A stretch of DNA of 64,000 nucleotides from Dicyema japonicum (lineage: Eukaryota > Dicyemida > Rhombozoa > Dicyemidae), in NCBI GenBank assembly GCA_011109175.1, contig RDEW01000010.1:124001-188000 (forward strand), given 5' to 3'. This document shows positions 11,560 to 22,494 of this stretch, in pieces; the stretch's first letter is position 1, and every line of letters begins with the position of its first letter. Position numbers and translations under genes: made by a program. The notes under the pieces are model-generated. The model was given only the letters and a program-made list of their open reading frames with translations. It made no database searches and was not told where the DNA came from.

Positions 11560-12150
11560 ATTTAACGATTAATCTATTGTTAGCAAAGGCGAGATGCAAT
11601 CATAAAATAGCCATAGCAGTTGCATCTACAGATATTGCGGCTACGCTTTTAGATGGTGGTCGGGCGCATTCAACGCAAACTACCATTTAATCTAGCAAGA
11701 GATATGGAGCCAGTTTGTAACATTAAAGGAAATTCACATATTGAGACTATTATACGAAATTGTAATCTAATAGTATGTGATGAGTGTACAATGGTAAGTA
11801 AAAGAGCATTTGAAGCATTTGATAGAACTTTTCGAGGCATAAAACACTCTGATATACCGTTTGGTGTATCGGTATTAGTATTAGCAGGTGATTTTAGACA
11901 GACACTGCCTATTATTCAAAGGGGAGCACCAGGCAGATGAACTAAATGCATGTCTGAAATCATCGAATTTGTGGACTTTTTAGATGTAAATATTCGTGCA
12001 CAAAACAAGTCAGAAACGAATACTTTCGCTAAGGTACTTTTAAATGTAGGGAATAGAGCACTCAAAAAAATCAGATTATTCAAAGTTCAAAGGGGAGCAC
12101 CAGCAAGTGAACTAAATGCATGTCTGAACAAAAACACCGAAATCGGTATC
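11560..12150 (+). mobile_element. Helitron-type PIF1-like helicase fragment
   Basis: Adjacent frames read LLLAKARCNHKIAIAVAST, then IAATLLDGGRAHST, then LIVCDECTMVSK (Walker B-like DECT), then VLVLAGDFRQTLPIIQRGAP. That order is typical of the PIF1-family helicase domain carried by Helitron rolling-circle transposons. The N-terminal Walker A and any Rep domain are absent. A 40-bp segment (ending GAACTAAATGCATGTCTGAA) is present twice, at about 11915-11958 and 12086-12128, evidence of local duplication. A host PIF1 helicase is less likely because only this internal piece exists and it abuts other transposons. Confidence 0.75.
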
Positions 12151-12152
12151 CA

Positions 12153-13758
12153 GACATTTGGCAGAGAGGACATTTATCCGACAAAATATTAGGCCGGCAG
12201 ACATTTGGAGTACAGGAAATTTAGCAAAAATAACTAAGAAATATGCCATACTTTTTATTAGCACATTGTTTTAAAATTAAGAGATAAAATTCAAGATAAA
12301 AACATCAAATAAAATGAATTGGAAGTTACATCAATACTCATTGTTCTGTAGGTAAAACAGTTAAGATTTACTTAAAGGCTATGAAAAAGCGCACTCAAAA
12401 ATTCAACTGGAGTGAATTCATCATATTTTTTCAATACTGTTTATCATTTTGTTCACATCCTGGTACTTCTTTACTTGTCTTATTGTAATTCCGGCCATCA
12501 CTTGTTCTACTGTGAGCTCTGACTGTTCTTTTCGTATTTTTGCAACAAGCCGAAAACAGTTGGATGTTTTATAGACACTCTTTTTGAATAAGATTTGTGT
12601 CATCCTTCAAGTGAATTCGTAGTTCTTAGGAAGTTTTCTTCTGCCTGTACATTCCACATTTCCAAACTAAACAATGGTCTTCTTCTCCTTCCACGTTGCA
12701 AGGCTCCTATTTATGTTGTCTCAAAATAGGTAAGAAAATCTCCCAACACGTCATCAGTCTCGTCATCTATAGTTTCAAAGAGCGCTCGGAAACTCTCAAT
12801 GACATGAGGTACAGGAACAAATGCCAGTGTTTGAATACTTTTAATTAATTTTGCATTTGCTGGGTCATTGTACCATGCCTGAAGTTCTAGATTTTGTATT
12901 TTTCGCCATAAACACTGCCCAAAGTGAAAGTAGCAGCCATACACATTTGCATTTGGAAAAATTCTGTTGATAGCATTGATCGCTGCTCGCTTATAATCTA
13001 TGGTAAATGATAGTGGATTCAATTGTGGTCTTTTCTCTTTCAGTGTTGAAAATATTTGTTTATACATTTGTTGAGATTTATCTTAAGCAATAGCGTACAC
13101 TAATGGAACCGTACACGTTTCACATGTAACATGTATAACTGAAAACCAAATGGAGATGAATCAAAAGTACCATCACATAATCAATGTTCTTTCATAGACA
13201 TAAGATCAATGTTTCTTGCTGTTGTTAATATAAGCAATCCATCACTATCGTGTAGCACAAAATCATCTCCTCTTAGAGTACTTTTAAGTTCATCAGTTAG
13301 AACATTACCGTCTTGAATTTGATCTGTACGCTGTCGAACAGTACGTGCAAGGGTTTCTTTTTGGTAGCGCACAAGCAGCATCAATGGGGTATGTGCTTAA
13401 ACAATTTTGGATAACTGTGGATGTAGTTTCTTCAGAATCTCTCGCTCTTTTCTTTATCGTATTGACGGTTTTCAGCGCATGTAAACGTCCTGCATTTGGT
13501 GGGTGTTCGTGTGGTGTCATAGTTCCATTAAGTTCTTCGTTAACAGTTTTTACTTCGCCTTTCCATTTTCCTTTCAGCTCACATCTCCAATATATGACAT
13601 TGTCTCTCTGTTTATCCATAATGTACGCATAGCATCATGCAGAAGTTTTCTCTCTTTTGTGTAAATTCCATTTTTACAGTTATTAAAATACTTAGTGTAT
13701 TTCTTGATCATTTATGCTTATTGAATTGTCGGCTAAACGTCTGTCGGCCAAATGTCCT
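12153..13758 (-). mobile_element. MULE DNA transposon with FLYWCH-type transposase
   Basis: On the minus strand an N-terminal FLYWCH-like zinc finger (NVIYWRCELKGKWKGEVKT, then HEHPPNAGR; about 13600-13500) precedes a MULE transposase region: LCDGTFDSSPFGFQLY (about 13170-13125), KRAAINAINRIFPNANVYGC (about 12990-12935), then CYFHFGQCLWRK. Terminal inverted repeats of about 32 bp are visible: 12153-12184 (GACATTTGGC at the outer end, CCGACAA at the inner end) and the reverse complement at 13727-13758. The frame is broken in several places and a target-site duplication is not clear, so this is a dead copy. Confidence 0.8.
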
Positions 13759-13794
13759 AGTACCACTTATGGTAGGCAAGAAACTGATCTTCAA

Positions 13795-14990
13795 AGGGGC
13801 TACCAGAAGATCGCACCATTTTCAAGAATTTTTGTTTTTTGCCACCGAGATGTTCCATAACTTTTTTGAGATCTAGTGTGTTCCTCATTTCTGACGTAGG
13901 CGTCATTCTGTCACATTTAAGAAGGATCCGGAGGCATTGGTTTTGTATGACCTCTAATTTGTTCTGCGTGGATATTGACTAGGGTGTAATCCACGCCGTA
14001 CATGCATGTTCCATTGTCGGTAGAATATACTGTTTGTATAATAATTTGAGATGAGAAAGTGAAGATATTGGAGATCTAGCAAAGGTCTTGAGGATCCCCA
14101 TCTTTTTTTAAACTCTTGAAATTATTGTGTCTACATGATGTGTGAACGTCTTCAACGGGTCATATGTAACTCAAGAATCGATGGGTTCTTATTAACTGGG
14201 ATAACCTCTCCATTCCAAGTTAATTTAGGGTCGAAGGATGTATGTTTTCTGTAGGAGAAGATAATCGCAGTAATCGACTTCCCAGGGGATATTTTCATGT
14301 GGTTTTTGAGGAACCATGGGTTCATAATGTCGAGGGTCTCCTGAACCCTTTGCGCAGCTTCTTTATGGTTTTGGTGTCTTGCTGCGACAATGAGATCGTC
14401 GACATAAGACAGAAGGATGGTATTTTGGATGTTTGGATTTGAAAGGTCTCTTGTAAATAAATTGAACAAGGTTGATGATAAAGGGGATCCTTGAGGGACC
14501 CCGTTGGGGAGGTATGTTGTCTTTATTTTTTATTATTCATGACAACTTGGCCTCTTCTTCCATTAATGAAATTGGCCAGCCACATCTGGATGGATATCGG
14601 TGTCAAAAATTTTTGTTGTTAGAGTCTTCCAAGGTACCGAATGAAACGCCTTCTCGATATCCAGAGCGACAAGTATTGTTCTTTTGGTTTTGAGTAGTTC
14701 AGTCCATCCGAGATGAACTGAGTTAGTTTTGTTGGATGTGTTGAGGTTGTGTATCCCGATCTGAGGCCATGTTGGAAACTTGCATGAGTAATCTTGTGGA
14801 GAATTAATTTTTCCAATGTTCTTGAAAGGCCACAATGGATAGATGACTGCCCTAAACGCATTGGAAATTGCTTCTTTCGCGCTTGCTTGTAAGTTATCAT
14901 TTCAGGTTCATTTGGGGAGACTCTTTCAAAATCCGTGCTCTTTGGTTTCAAATCGTTGCTTTTATAGCGTTCGACCTCAAAAATCAAAAG
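13795..14990 (-). mobile_element. Jockey-like LINE RT fragment
   Basis: Minus-strand frames include LILHKITHASFQHGLRSGYT (about 14810-14740), ILVALDIEKAFHSVPWKTL (about 14680-14625), a GVPQGSPLSS-like motif (about 14510-14480) and LSYVDDLIVAARHQNH (about 14415-14370). YVDD is a near-canonical RT active site. Downstream, decayed sequence continues to about 13795 with QIRGHTKPMPPDPS-like text. The element is truncated at its 5' end, where an unrelated AT-rich spacer follows. Confidence 0.8.
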
Positions 14991-15440
14991 TCGTCAGTTC
15001 TCTGTCAAAAAGGTTGTCATTGAACTGTTAGGAATTCAAATTTGAATGGGCTGTGTAATTCCCCTCAAAATAAGGATTTTATTGAGGATTTACTTACATT
15101 TTCGTTTGTGGAATCAATTTGCGAAATTTTTATCGAAAACAGGACAAATATTGCTGTTATTCATAACGAACTTTAATTTTGTCACAACCTGAACCTGAAA
15201 AAAATTGCAGAAATCCTCATTAAAGTTTAGGATTTCCTCCCTTTTCCGTTTTATTGAGTTTTAGCCGCTTTGATGGAATTTTGAGTGACAGATCATAGTT
15301 GGTCTTATTTGATTTTGAAAAAGTCAAATTTTGGATAACATAAAGTTCGATTTGTCACTTATGACAATCCCTTATCTCAAAACATTCCGAAAAAACGTGA
15401 ATTTCCCGTTAATATTTCTGGTGGTGTTTACCTGGACATT
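14990..15440. other. AT-rich spacer without recognised features
   Basis: No open frame with family resemblance and no repeat shared with the rest of the window was seen. It separates a Jockey-like fragment from an RTE-like fragment and may be older decayed insertion sequence. Confidence 0.4.
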
Positions 15441-15449
15441 GAAGCCTCC

Positions 15450-17346
15450 GAGAAGACGCGCACATGGTATATAATCAATCTATAGCTTTCAGGTTAATGA
15501 ACACGTGTCAGGTCGTGGAAAACTCAGACTTTGTTTCCAGATATTTGGTTACTACCGGCAATTTTGTGAGAAAATCCTGAAACCAGGAACTAATTTACAG
15601 GGCCCGAAATACGATCCAGAACAACAAGGGAGAGTATTTTCCTTGTCGCATTCATTAGTGTAATCGGGCATATAGATTTCCTCTTTCCTTTCCAGGTTTC
15701 TGAATTGGGATCAAGGTGCCACTCCCAGCATCAAAAGGGCTGTGACATTTGGACGTCCTGTTTAGGACTGTGCAGATTAACTCAGCCACCCTGTCTGACG
15801 CTTATTTCAATAATTCTGCATTCACGTTGTCCGGTCCAGATGCTCTGCCATTCTTGAGCTTACCCAAGGCTGAAACAAATTCGTATTGCGTGATGCTTTG
15901 ATTCGAGTTTCTGGGAATTCCTTCGAACGGTTCCAAGTGTTCATTGAGATTTAGTCGTTTTTTATAGAAAGCGTCAATTTTATTTGCTGATTCCTGGCCG
16001 TTGATTATTACTTTTCCTGTGTCATCAAGAATTGTGATTCTTTCCGGTCTGGTATTGCGTGATAATTGTTTAACAGCATTCTTACACCATGTTTATACTG
16101 TTCAGCGTCTTTTACCAAGTTATCCAGTGTATGCCGGGCTAGTTCCCTCACTCTTCTCTTTATTTTGTATTTGATTCTGTTGCGTTCTCTTTTAAGTCAG
16201 TTTGGCTTGTCGAGTCTGACGACTCTATTAAGAGTCGGAGTTTCCTTTGGTTTTTTGACAGTTCTTCTATTTATTTGTCAAAAATTCCCTTGAACCTCCT
16301 TGGGCGATTTCCCAGTACAATCCCAGCAGCCTGCCTGACTCTGATAGAAATATTCTTCCATAGCAGCACGGGTGACATTTTCGAGTCGACATTTTCCAAC
16401 AGTTTCGATATTTTCTCTCCGTACTTGTTACGGGTATTGTCGGAAGCACATAGAGCCTCCACGGCCAAGGTCCTGCTCCGCGTAAATACTGCCAGTTCTC
16501 CGGAGATTCCAAAGCGTCGCTTTAGAATGAGACGTGCCACTAGTAGTCTGTGATCACTCGAGGTCATCATGCCACTGTACGTTCAGGAGTCCCCTCTGTG
16601 TTTGCTTGCATAGTATGTAGTCGATTTGGTTTAATATTTATGGACTCGATTTCTATAGGAGTCTCTCCTCTGCTCTGTCCACGTCGTAATATGTCGTGTT
16701 GCACGTTGGAACGCCGTGTTACAAAGGAATAGTCCAAATGACTCGCAGAAATGTATAAGGGCCTCCCCGGACAGATTTCTGATCCATCGAGCGTGGCTGC
16801 CCAAGCAATTTGATTAGTCCCGCTTTTTCCCCACTTTTGAATTCCAGTCTCCCGCTATAAAGAGCATGTAGGAGCTTGACAGGTAGGAGTAAGCCGATGA
16901 TAAGGATGAGTAGAAATTGTCAAGTTCCTCTGCGTTGGCGGATACCCTCACTGTGGTCGGTTCATATACATTGATTATCGATAGAGTAGTATTATGGTTG
17001 TTTCCGAGGCGTAGTTGGAGGATGGCAATCCTTTCGTTATACTCTATTATCTATGAGCTACCATAGCTGCGTTCACGCTTGTAGCGAACCCCATCCCATA
17101 ATGTCGGCAGTCTGACGGCAACTGGAGCAGTCATAGTCGTTAATTGTTTCACCCAGATTATTGGGGACTTTAGTCTTCTAAGGACAGCATACAAATATTC
17201 CGTATCGTTGGAGGACAGCACATAAGTGTTGTCTTTTTACGTATGATGTTAGTCCTCTTGCATTGAATGATCCAATGGAAATAGGGAAGATTGAGTGCAT
17301 ATAGAAGACATTTGTACAAAAAAGGCACGTCACCACCTCAACCAGA
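15450..17346 (-). mobile_element. RTE-like LINE, 5' half (endonuclease and start of RT)
   Basis: The 5' end is at about 17346, where the reverse complement reads GGTTGAGGTGGTGACGTGCC, the same terminus as the copies ending near 36985 and 40255. The endonuclease region is decayed (17280-16580). It is followed by SSDHRLLVARLILKRRFG (about 16565-16510), typical of the end of the APE domain, and a linker. The beginning of RT is recognisable (ALGKLKNGRASGPDNVNAEL at about 15880-15820; then GSGTLIPIQKPGKE). The RT core and 3' end are missing. Confidence 0.75.
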
Positions 17347-18575
17347 AAGCACTTGCGGCACTTGGACTGAAACCGAACCCGTATAAATGTGAAATCATAA
17401 ACGTTGCTTGCGGAGAGGAAGACTTCGGCCGTGCAGTGAGGTTAATTTTTACTAATCTCCGGGATGTCTCGGTCACCCAACTCGAAAAAGCAATTTTTCT
17501 TAGCTCTCCTCTATACTGCAGTAATGTGTCAACTCGCCTGGAGGAAAAATGCATCCTTTTAACAATTCACACCAAATTTAAAAGTCCTGGACTCCCACAC
17601 GTCTTTATTCTTCCTCAGTAATTTTTACCTTACGTTCCCGGTTTCACGGATATGAACTTCTTAAGAGCCATCGACGAGGAGCTGAGGACTGCCGTTGAAG
17701 AAACACTCAACAAATCTTTTGATAAAACTGGCTAGATCCAATGCAAACTACTGCATCGCAGATTACGCGCACCACTAGAACTGTCTTCTCGGACTCTCTA
17801 TCTTCGACATATGCTTCCAGTGGTCTCACACGCCAGATCCTACGCTACATTAACGGATCGGACGCTGAACCAGTGGTATGCATGGCTCGAGAAGTCTGGA
17901 CGCAACTGGGTGTTGGATTCTCGAAAAACGCTAAAAAACAACGAGAAGGGGACAAGCATTTATGTTCAAAGATCATAGAAGAGATAAACCTGTGATTGAT
18001 CAGCATTGTCTGTCTTGCTTGGCTTCTGCATCGACAAACGACAATGGAGTCTGACTCAGAGCATTAACATGCACCTCACTTGGGACACTATTGGATGACG
18101 ACGCGACGAGGATTGGGGTTTCCGTCGACCTTGGAATAGATGTTTGCACGATCCATCGGTGTAGATGTGTAGGAATTATCGATGCGAAAGGTCTTCACCT
18201 TCTTTCCTACCGGACTACTCTTTTCCCATGGGAAAGTAGTAAATTCCTCGTTGGGACGCCACCTGAGTCGATATCCTCTCTCTCACCAACCTTGTAATGA
18301 CAGCAACTAACCCAGGCTCTGCTTCGGAGAAGGCTGAAACCCTAAAGTTGAAGAAATACGCATGTCTTGGAGGACAGTTCATTTTTGAACCAGTCGCCGT
18401 GGAAACGTCAGGAATCATAGGAAACAGGTTACTGGTCCTGTTAAACACAATCGGATCGCTCATCGCCCAGAAAAAATGATAGGAGAGAAAGGATTTGACT
18501 CATTGTGCGCATTTCCTTGCAAATCGTCAGGGGAAATGCGCTCATTATGAGAGCAGCCATCAGGTGTTAACTGTT
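17330..18575 (+). mobile_element. RPDG-type retroelement, 3' portion, decayed
   Basis: Plus-strand frames match the region downstream of RT in a widespread but poorly named eukaryotic retroelement family. They read GLKPNPYKCEIINV (about 17363), FLRAIDEELRTAVEETLN (about 17655-17710), DDATRIGVSVDLGIDVCTIH (about 18095-18150) leading into a Cys/His pattern HRCRCVGIIDAKGLHLLSY, and a terminal domain with LKLKKYACLG and FEPVAVETSG (about 18340-18410). The stop codons and frame changes between these blocks show that it is dead. The RPDG motif itself lies in a damaged part (about 18230-18260). Related copies are at 22.5-24.2 and 30.2-30.6 kb. Confidence 0.65.
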
Positions 18576-18649
18576 AGTTTTTGAATTAAATAAAATTGGT
18601 TTATTACAAAAATTCACTATTCGCATGCTAGGCAATACAAATCTATTAA

Positions 18650-19485
18650 TTGATCCTTTACTTACGGAACCTATTCCCTAGATGTGGAGACGGATTCCCT
18701 CATTTTTGTGATAAAGACTGATACCCAATTTGTATACTTCTGTCCTGGGCAAAGGAAAGTCGGTGGACAGAAATTCTCTAATCAATTTCTTGTTCAGGTA
18801 TGAGAGAAGGCGGTTCCAGGCAGCGGTGAATACAATGGATTGCTACAGATTAGATGAGGAATTGGAATCTTTGTCTTTCTCAGTGACCCCGGGGTTCTTA
18901 ATAAGTGAATCTCACAAAATCGGAATTCTAAAATAATAGGAGTAACGTTTGATCGTCATTGCTCTTCCACCATGTCAGAAGCATTTAGGCTAGCGGGCTC
19001 CCTCAAATCTGAAATGACCTGTACAACTGATCACCATAGACAACTCTTTTTTCCTTTGTTCAAAATCCCACTTTTAATTTTAACAACATGGCTTTAGTGA
19101 TTCATTATGTCTCAATTTAAGATGTTTATAAGAGATATTTTCGAATGTGAGCAAATTAAACAGACCTTATGTGGAATTGATCAAAAGAAACGGAGATTAC
19201 GTGAAAAGGCCTTACTATTTTTCGATTGTCACAGGTCATTCATAAGGCTTCGGAGTCCCTCTGGACTTTGTGGATGATGTAATAGAACACATCAAGAAGG
19301 ACTCCACAAGCAGGGGAGGGAACTTCGGACCATGAATGTCTGGCTTTGCTCTGGAGCAGAGGCAGAAAGGATCAGCATCGAGAAAGTACGCATTGGTTAC
19401 TTTAGGTTCGGTATGGCCCTAGAGCGATCAAAGAAATCCAGTGCTATAGCTGCCAAGGATTCGACCACACCAGCTCCCGATGCAC
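18650..19485 (+). mobile_element. Jockey-like LINE pieces, including an ORF1 CCHC knuckle
   Basis: An RT-tail-like segment (GVTFDRHCSSTMSEAFRLAG, about 18945-19000) is followed by ORF1-like sequence (SIEKVRIGYFRFGMALER, about 19375-19430). A retroviral-type zinc knuckle, CYSCQGFDHTSSRC (C-x2-C-x4-H-x4-C), follows at about 19440-19485 in an adjacent frame. CCHC knuckles are typical of Jockey-clade ORF1 (Gag-like) proteins. The order (RT tail, then ORF1) suggests two separate insertions joined head to tail. Confidence 0.55.
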
Positions 19486-20545
19486 TTTTTTTTAATAACC
19501 CCGGATACACCGAGAAAGAAGTTAAAGTAAACAACTAATTAAGTGTATCCAGTTTCCACTTCTACAGAAACAGAGTCCTTCCGGAATCAGCACAAAAGGT
19601 AAGACGTCCATTACATGCAGTTTGGAAACCCCTCCAGTGGAGTGGAGAAGAGCAAATGATCCTTTTTCGAGCCGGCCTAGCACTGGTCACCTAGACAGGT
19701 GGATCACATGACGCCACTCTATTAGGAAGAGAGAGGAGGAACAAACAAGCAAGCAGAAAACTTCAACCAATAAACCGATGCACTTATAAAGAGAAGTGCT
19801 TGAATTGATGGGATACAAATTCGCGGATGGCCTGTCAAATCAAAAGTCAGGTTTCTTAAGTGCGTGAACTGTAGCGAGGAGGGACTTTGACGTACAATTT
19901 GAAAATGGCCAAATAAATCCGCAATTGAAAAAAAAATTAAATTTTAGGGGCGCTGAAAATTTGAAGCTTTCAAAATTTTATCAAAAGGTGGCGCTAACTT
20001 AAAAAAGGTTAACAACCACTGATTCAGTCCTTGCAGTTTTTAGAACATATCCTTTTCAAATTCATCCAAAAAATATCAGAAATTGTCTCCAATCCCATGA
20101 CTAATTAACCCTACACTTTCCAGAAATGGACTGTAAAAATACTGTAATTCACCATAACCCATTCCATGAATTTATTTTTTATTTATTTATTATTTTTTTT
20201 TAATAACCCCGGGAACACGAGAAAGAAAGACAAAAGAGTCAGACAGTTAGGTGATCCCAGTCCTCGCAATCACTTGCTGATTCGACGTCTGTGATCCTCC
20301 ATCGTCCCCACTACTTTCGGAAGAGCCTTCTCTCGTCCATGAATTGACTCCATGACTCCAACCCATCATAATTCATAATCTATTCCATAAATTGACCCTA
20401 ACCGATTGTCTAATTCACCTTAAACATTCCAGAAATCGACATTAACCTCAATTCAACTTTGTTTCATGATTGACAAGAGCCTTGTCTTTAGTGAATATGG
20501 ATTAGGCTACAGATTCATTGACATCTGAAACTACGGTTTTGAACA
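19486..20545 (-). mobile_element. Short Jockey-like 3' ends in AT-rich spacer
   Basis: Two places (about 19486-19560 and 20196-20350) begin with TTTAATAACCCCGG followed by AACACGAGAAAGAA-like sequence. The second continues into GGTGATCCCAGTCCTCGC. This is the reverse complement of the 3' terminus of the Jockey-like copies at 37.0 and 47.7 kb (CCAAGACCAC, then GTGATCCC). Both are extreme 5' truncations. The rest of the interval shows no recognisable feature. Confidence 0.5.
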
Positions 20546-20629
20546 GTGGTGATGGACTAAAAATTGAAAAAAAACTAAATGATCATCTGTCGGAGGAATA
20601 GATGTCTTATTAGTAATCATCGTTAATTG

Positions 20630-22219
20630 TTAAAAGTTAAGTTTTGTGTATTGAGAGACTGTACTCCAATTATTCAAAGCAACAGAATTTTCATAATAAG
20701 TCCTATCTTTAGTTTCCGGCATGAAGATGAAAAGAAATATGAATCCCCCAATGCACATTGAGACGAAAACGAGCAAAATATAATTCTCAAGAAACCTGCA
20801 GAAATTATAAAGCATATACATTGCTAAGGGCTGGTCTGAATATCCAAAAAACAACAAAGTTTGCAAAATTTCCAACGAGAACCCCACCAGAGGCAGCCTT
20901 ACCCCTGGAATCTTGCGTAAAGTACTCAACCATAATAGCTGAGGGACAATTCCATATGAAACAGCAAATGATATAATGAAGATGTATATTGATATAATGA
21001 CAAGGCTGTATATTATGCACCAGAGATATGACTTCCATAATTAAACTTGTATAATTATTAGGGTTGGCCATAATAAAAAACCTTCTCCCATTTTTCAATT
21101 AATGGAATCTTAATGTAACATTATTAATTACGGCGAAAATTGTGGCAATACAATTTACTGCCCCAGTGCCGATTACTACATAAGGTATTGCCCATTTTTT
21201 AACCCCAGCTTGTCATAAATGGATCCGGTAAATGATAAAACTTAATTAATTGTAGTATTTACAGCATTAATTCCCGTGAATTGGACCAAAATTAGAGAAA
21301 CGAAAGACAATTGTGAGAGGTTGCTAAGTGATTTACGAGTGAACAGTTCTATCCATGAAATTCAGTCGTTGATGTATTTTCTATTTCTTCTTTCATTTCT
21401 GAAATCTCTTCTTACAAGTTTCTATTTCCTAAACTGATCAGTGCTAAAATGAATAATTTTATTACCATTCATAGCTTGGTTTCATCATTTGTTTTGAACA
21501 AAATATGACGAGGGCTGTCGGGAAAGAAGAAAAACAATGATGTGAATACTACTGAAATCATTCCCGGATTGTTAATGAAATGCTCCAATAAGATTCATTT
21601 CCTTAAATGTAAATGAAGAATACTGAAAATTGGAGGAATATTCAATATTTGAGCTATTAATATCCCCAATGTAATGGCGAACTGATGGATTGCAATTACT
21701 CCTCCACGGAATCCCATTGGCGTTATTTCGATCATGTACATTGTTACAATGGGCACCAGAATTCCTACAAACTAAGCAATACTTCCTTACCCACACTTAA
21801 ACCCGAAAAAAAGCGAGAAGGAAACAAAAGCTCGATAGAATTTAATGGTTTACTTAGTCCCCCAAAAAGTGACCCAATGATGACAAAGCGCTATTATAAA
21901 TAAGTGCCATTTTCCTTCCAACTCTATCAGCGATAAATGGTGCCATGAAAGCCCCAATAGTTGCTCCAATTAAATATATGCTGGCAATTCCAGCCCAAAT
22001 AAGAGAAAAACTTTTCTAATTCTATTCTGGTAACAAAACATATCTATAATTTAAGATAGTTACATTAATTCTTTAGCTTGCTATGGATAAGTCATAAACT
22101 ACCTCTTCTATGCCTTCCAATACCCCATTTCCATGTCCATATATTATGAGCAACCAAGTCCGGCAATGATATTGCACCATAATATTTCAAAGATACTGAG
22201 TTAACGCTTTTATATCCAT
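20630..22219 (-). pseudogene. Sugar-porter (SLC2-type) gene, copy 1, disrupted
   Basis: This is a diverged copy of the transporter at 51987-53605. The start codon (22217-22219) is followed within about 10 codons by a frameshift, and further 1-2-nt deletions occur throughout, for example in the FLILWP region near 21070-21090. Conserved stretches remain: AGIASIYLIGATIGAF-type sequence near 21990-21940, TPMGFRGGVIAIHQ near 21725-21680, QDSRGKAASGGVLVGNF near 20910-20865 and MPETKDRTYYEN near 20725-20690. Homology to the other copies spans about 20545-22460, so the duplicated segment includes about 240 bp of upstream DNA. The same tiny intron sites can be seen. Either it is a pseudogene or its frame breaks are read errors. 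Confidence 0.8.
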
Positions 22220-22494
22220 GTATAATTGTGACGATAAAAATTATTTAAGCAAATTCTAATCAGTTCTAGGAAATATATATTCCCGAGTCGTTTTTCGTCA
22301 AAATAGTTTTCAATTCCAGCTTATTGATTTTTATCAATTTTTCACAATTATGACTCCTAATTACGGTAGTAATTACAATTGACGTATTCCAGAACTCCTC
22401 TAGTCACTTTAGTATCTCTTAATAGTCGGACTGCTTTTTATACGTGACTTATTAACTTTTTTTCACTTAGTTAAACTTTTGTTTTGGTCAAAAC

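Noticed and set aside
11653-12192. Host PIF1 helicase gene
   Set aside because: Only an internal fragment is present, frameshifted and partly duplicated, and it lies between other DNA transposons.
12711-13619. Domesticated FLYWCH zinc-finger host gene
   Set aside because: The frame is broken, terminal inverted repeats flank it and MULE transposase motifs follow the finger.
20630-22219. Naming the transporter as a trehalose transporter (Tret1)
   Set aside because: Motifs only establish the SLC2/sugar-porter family. Substrate-defining residues cannot be judged by eye, so a generic call was kept.
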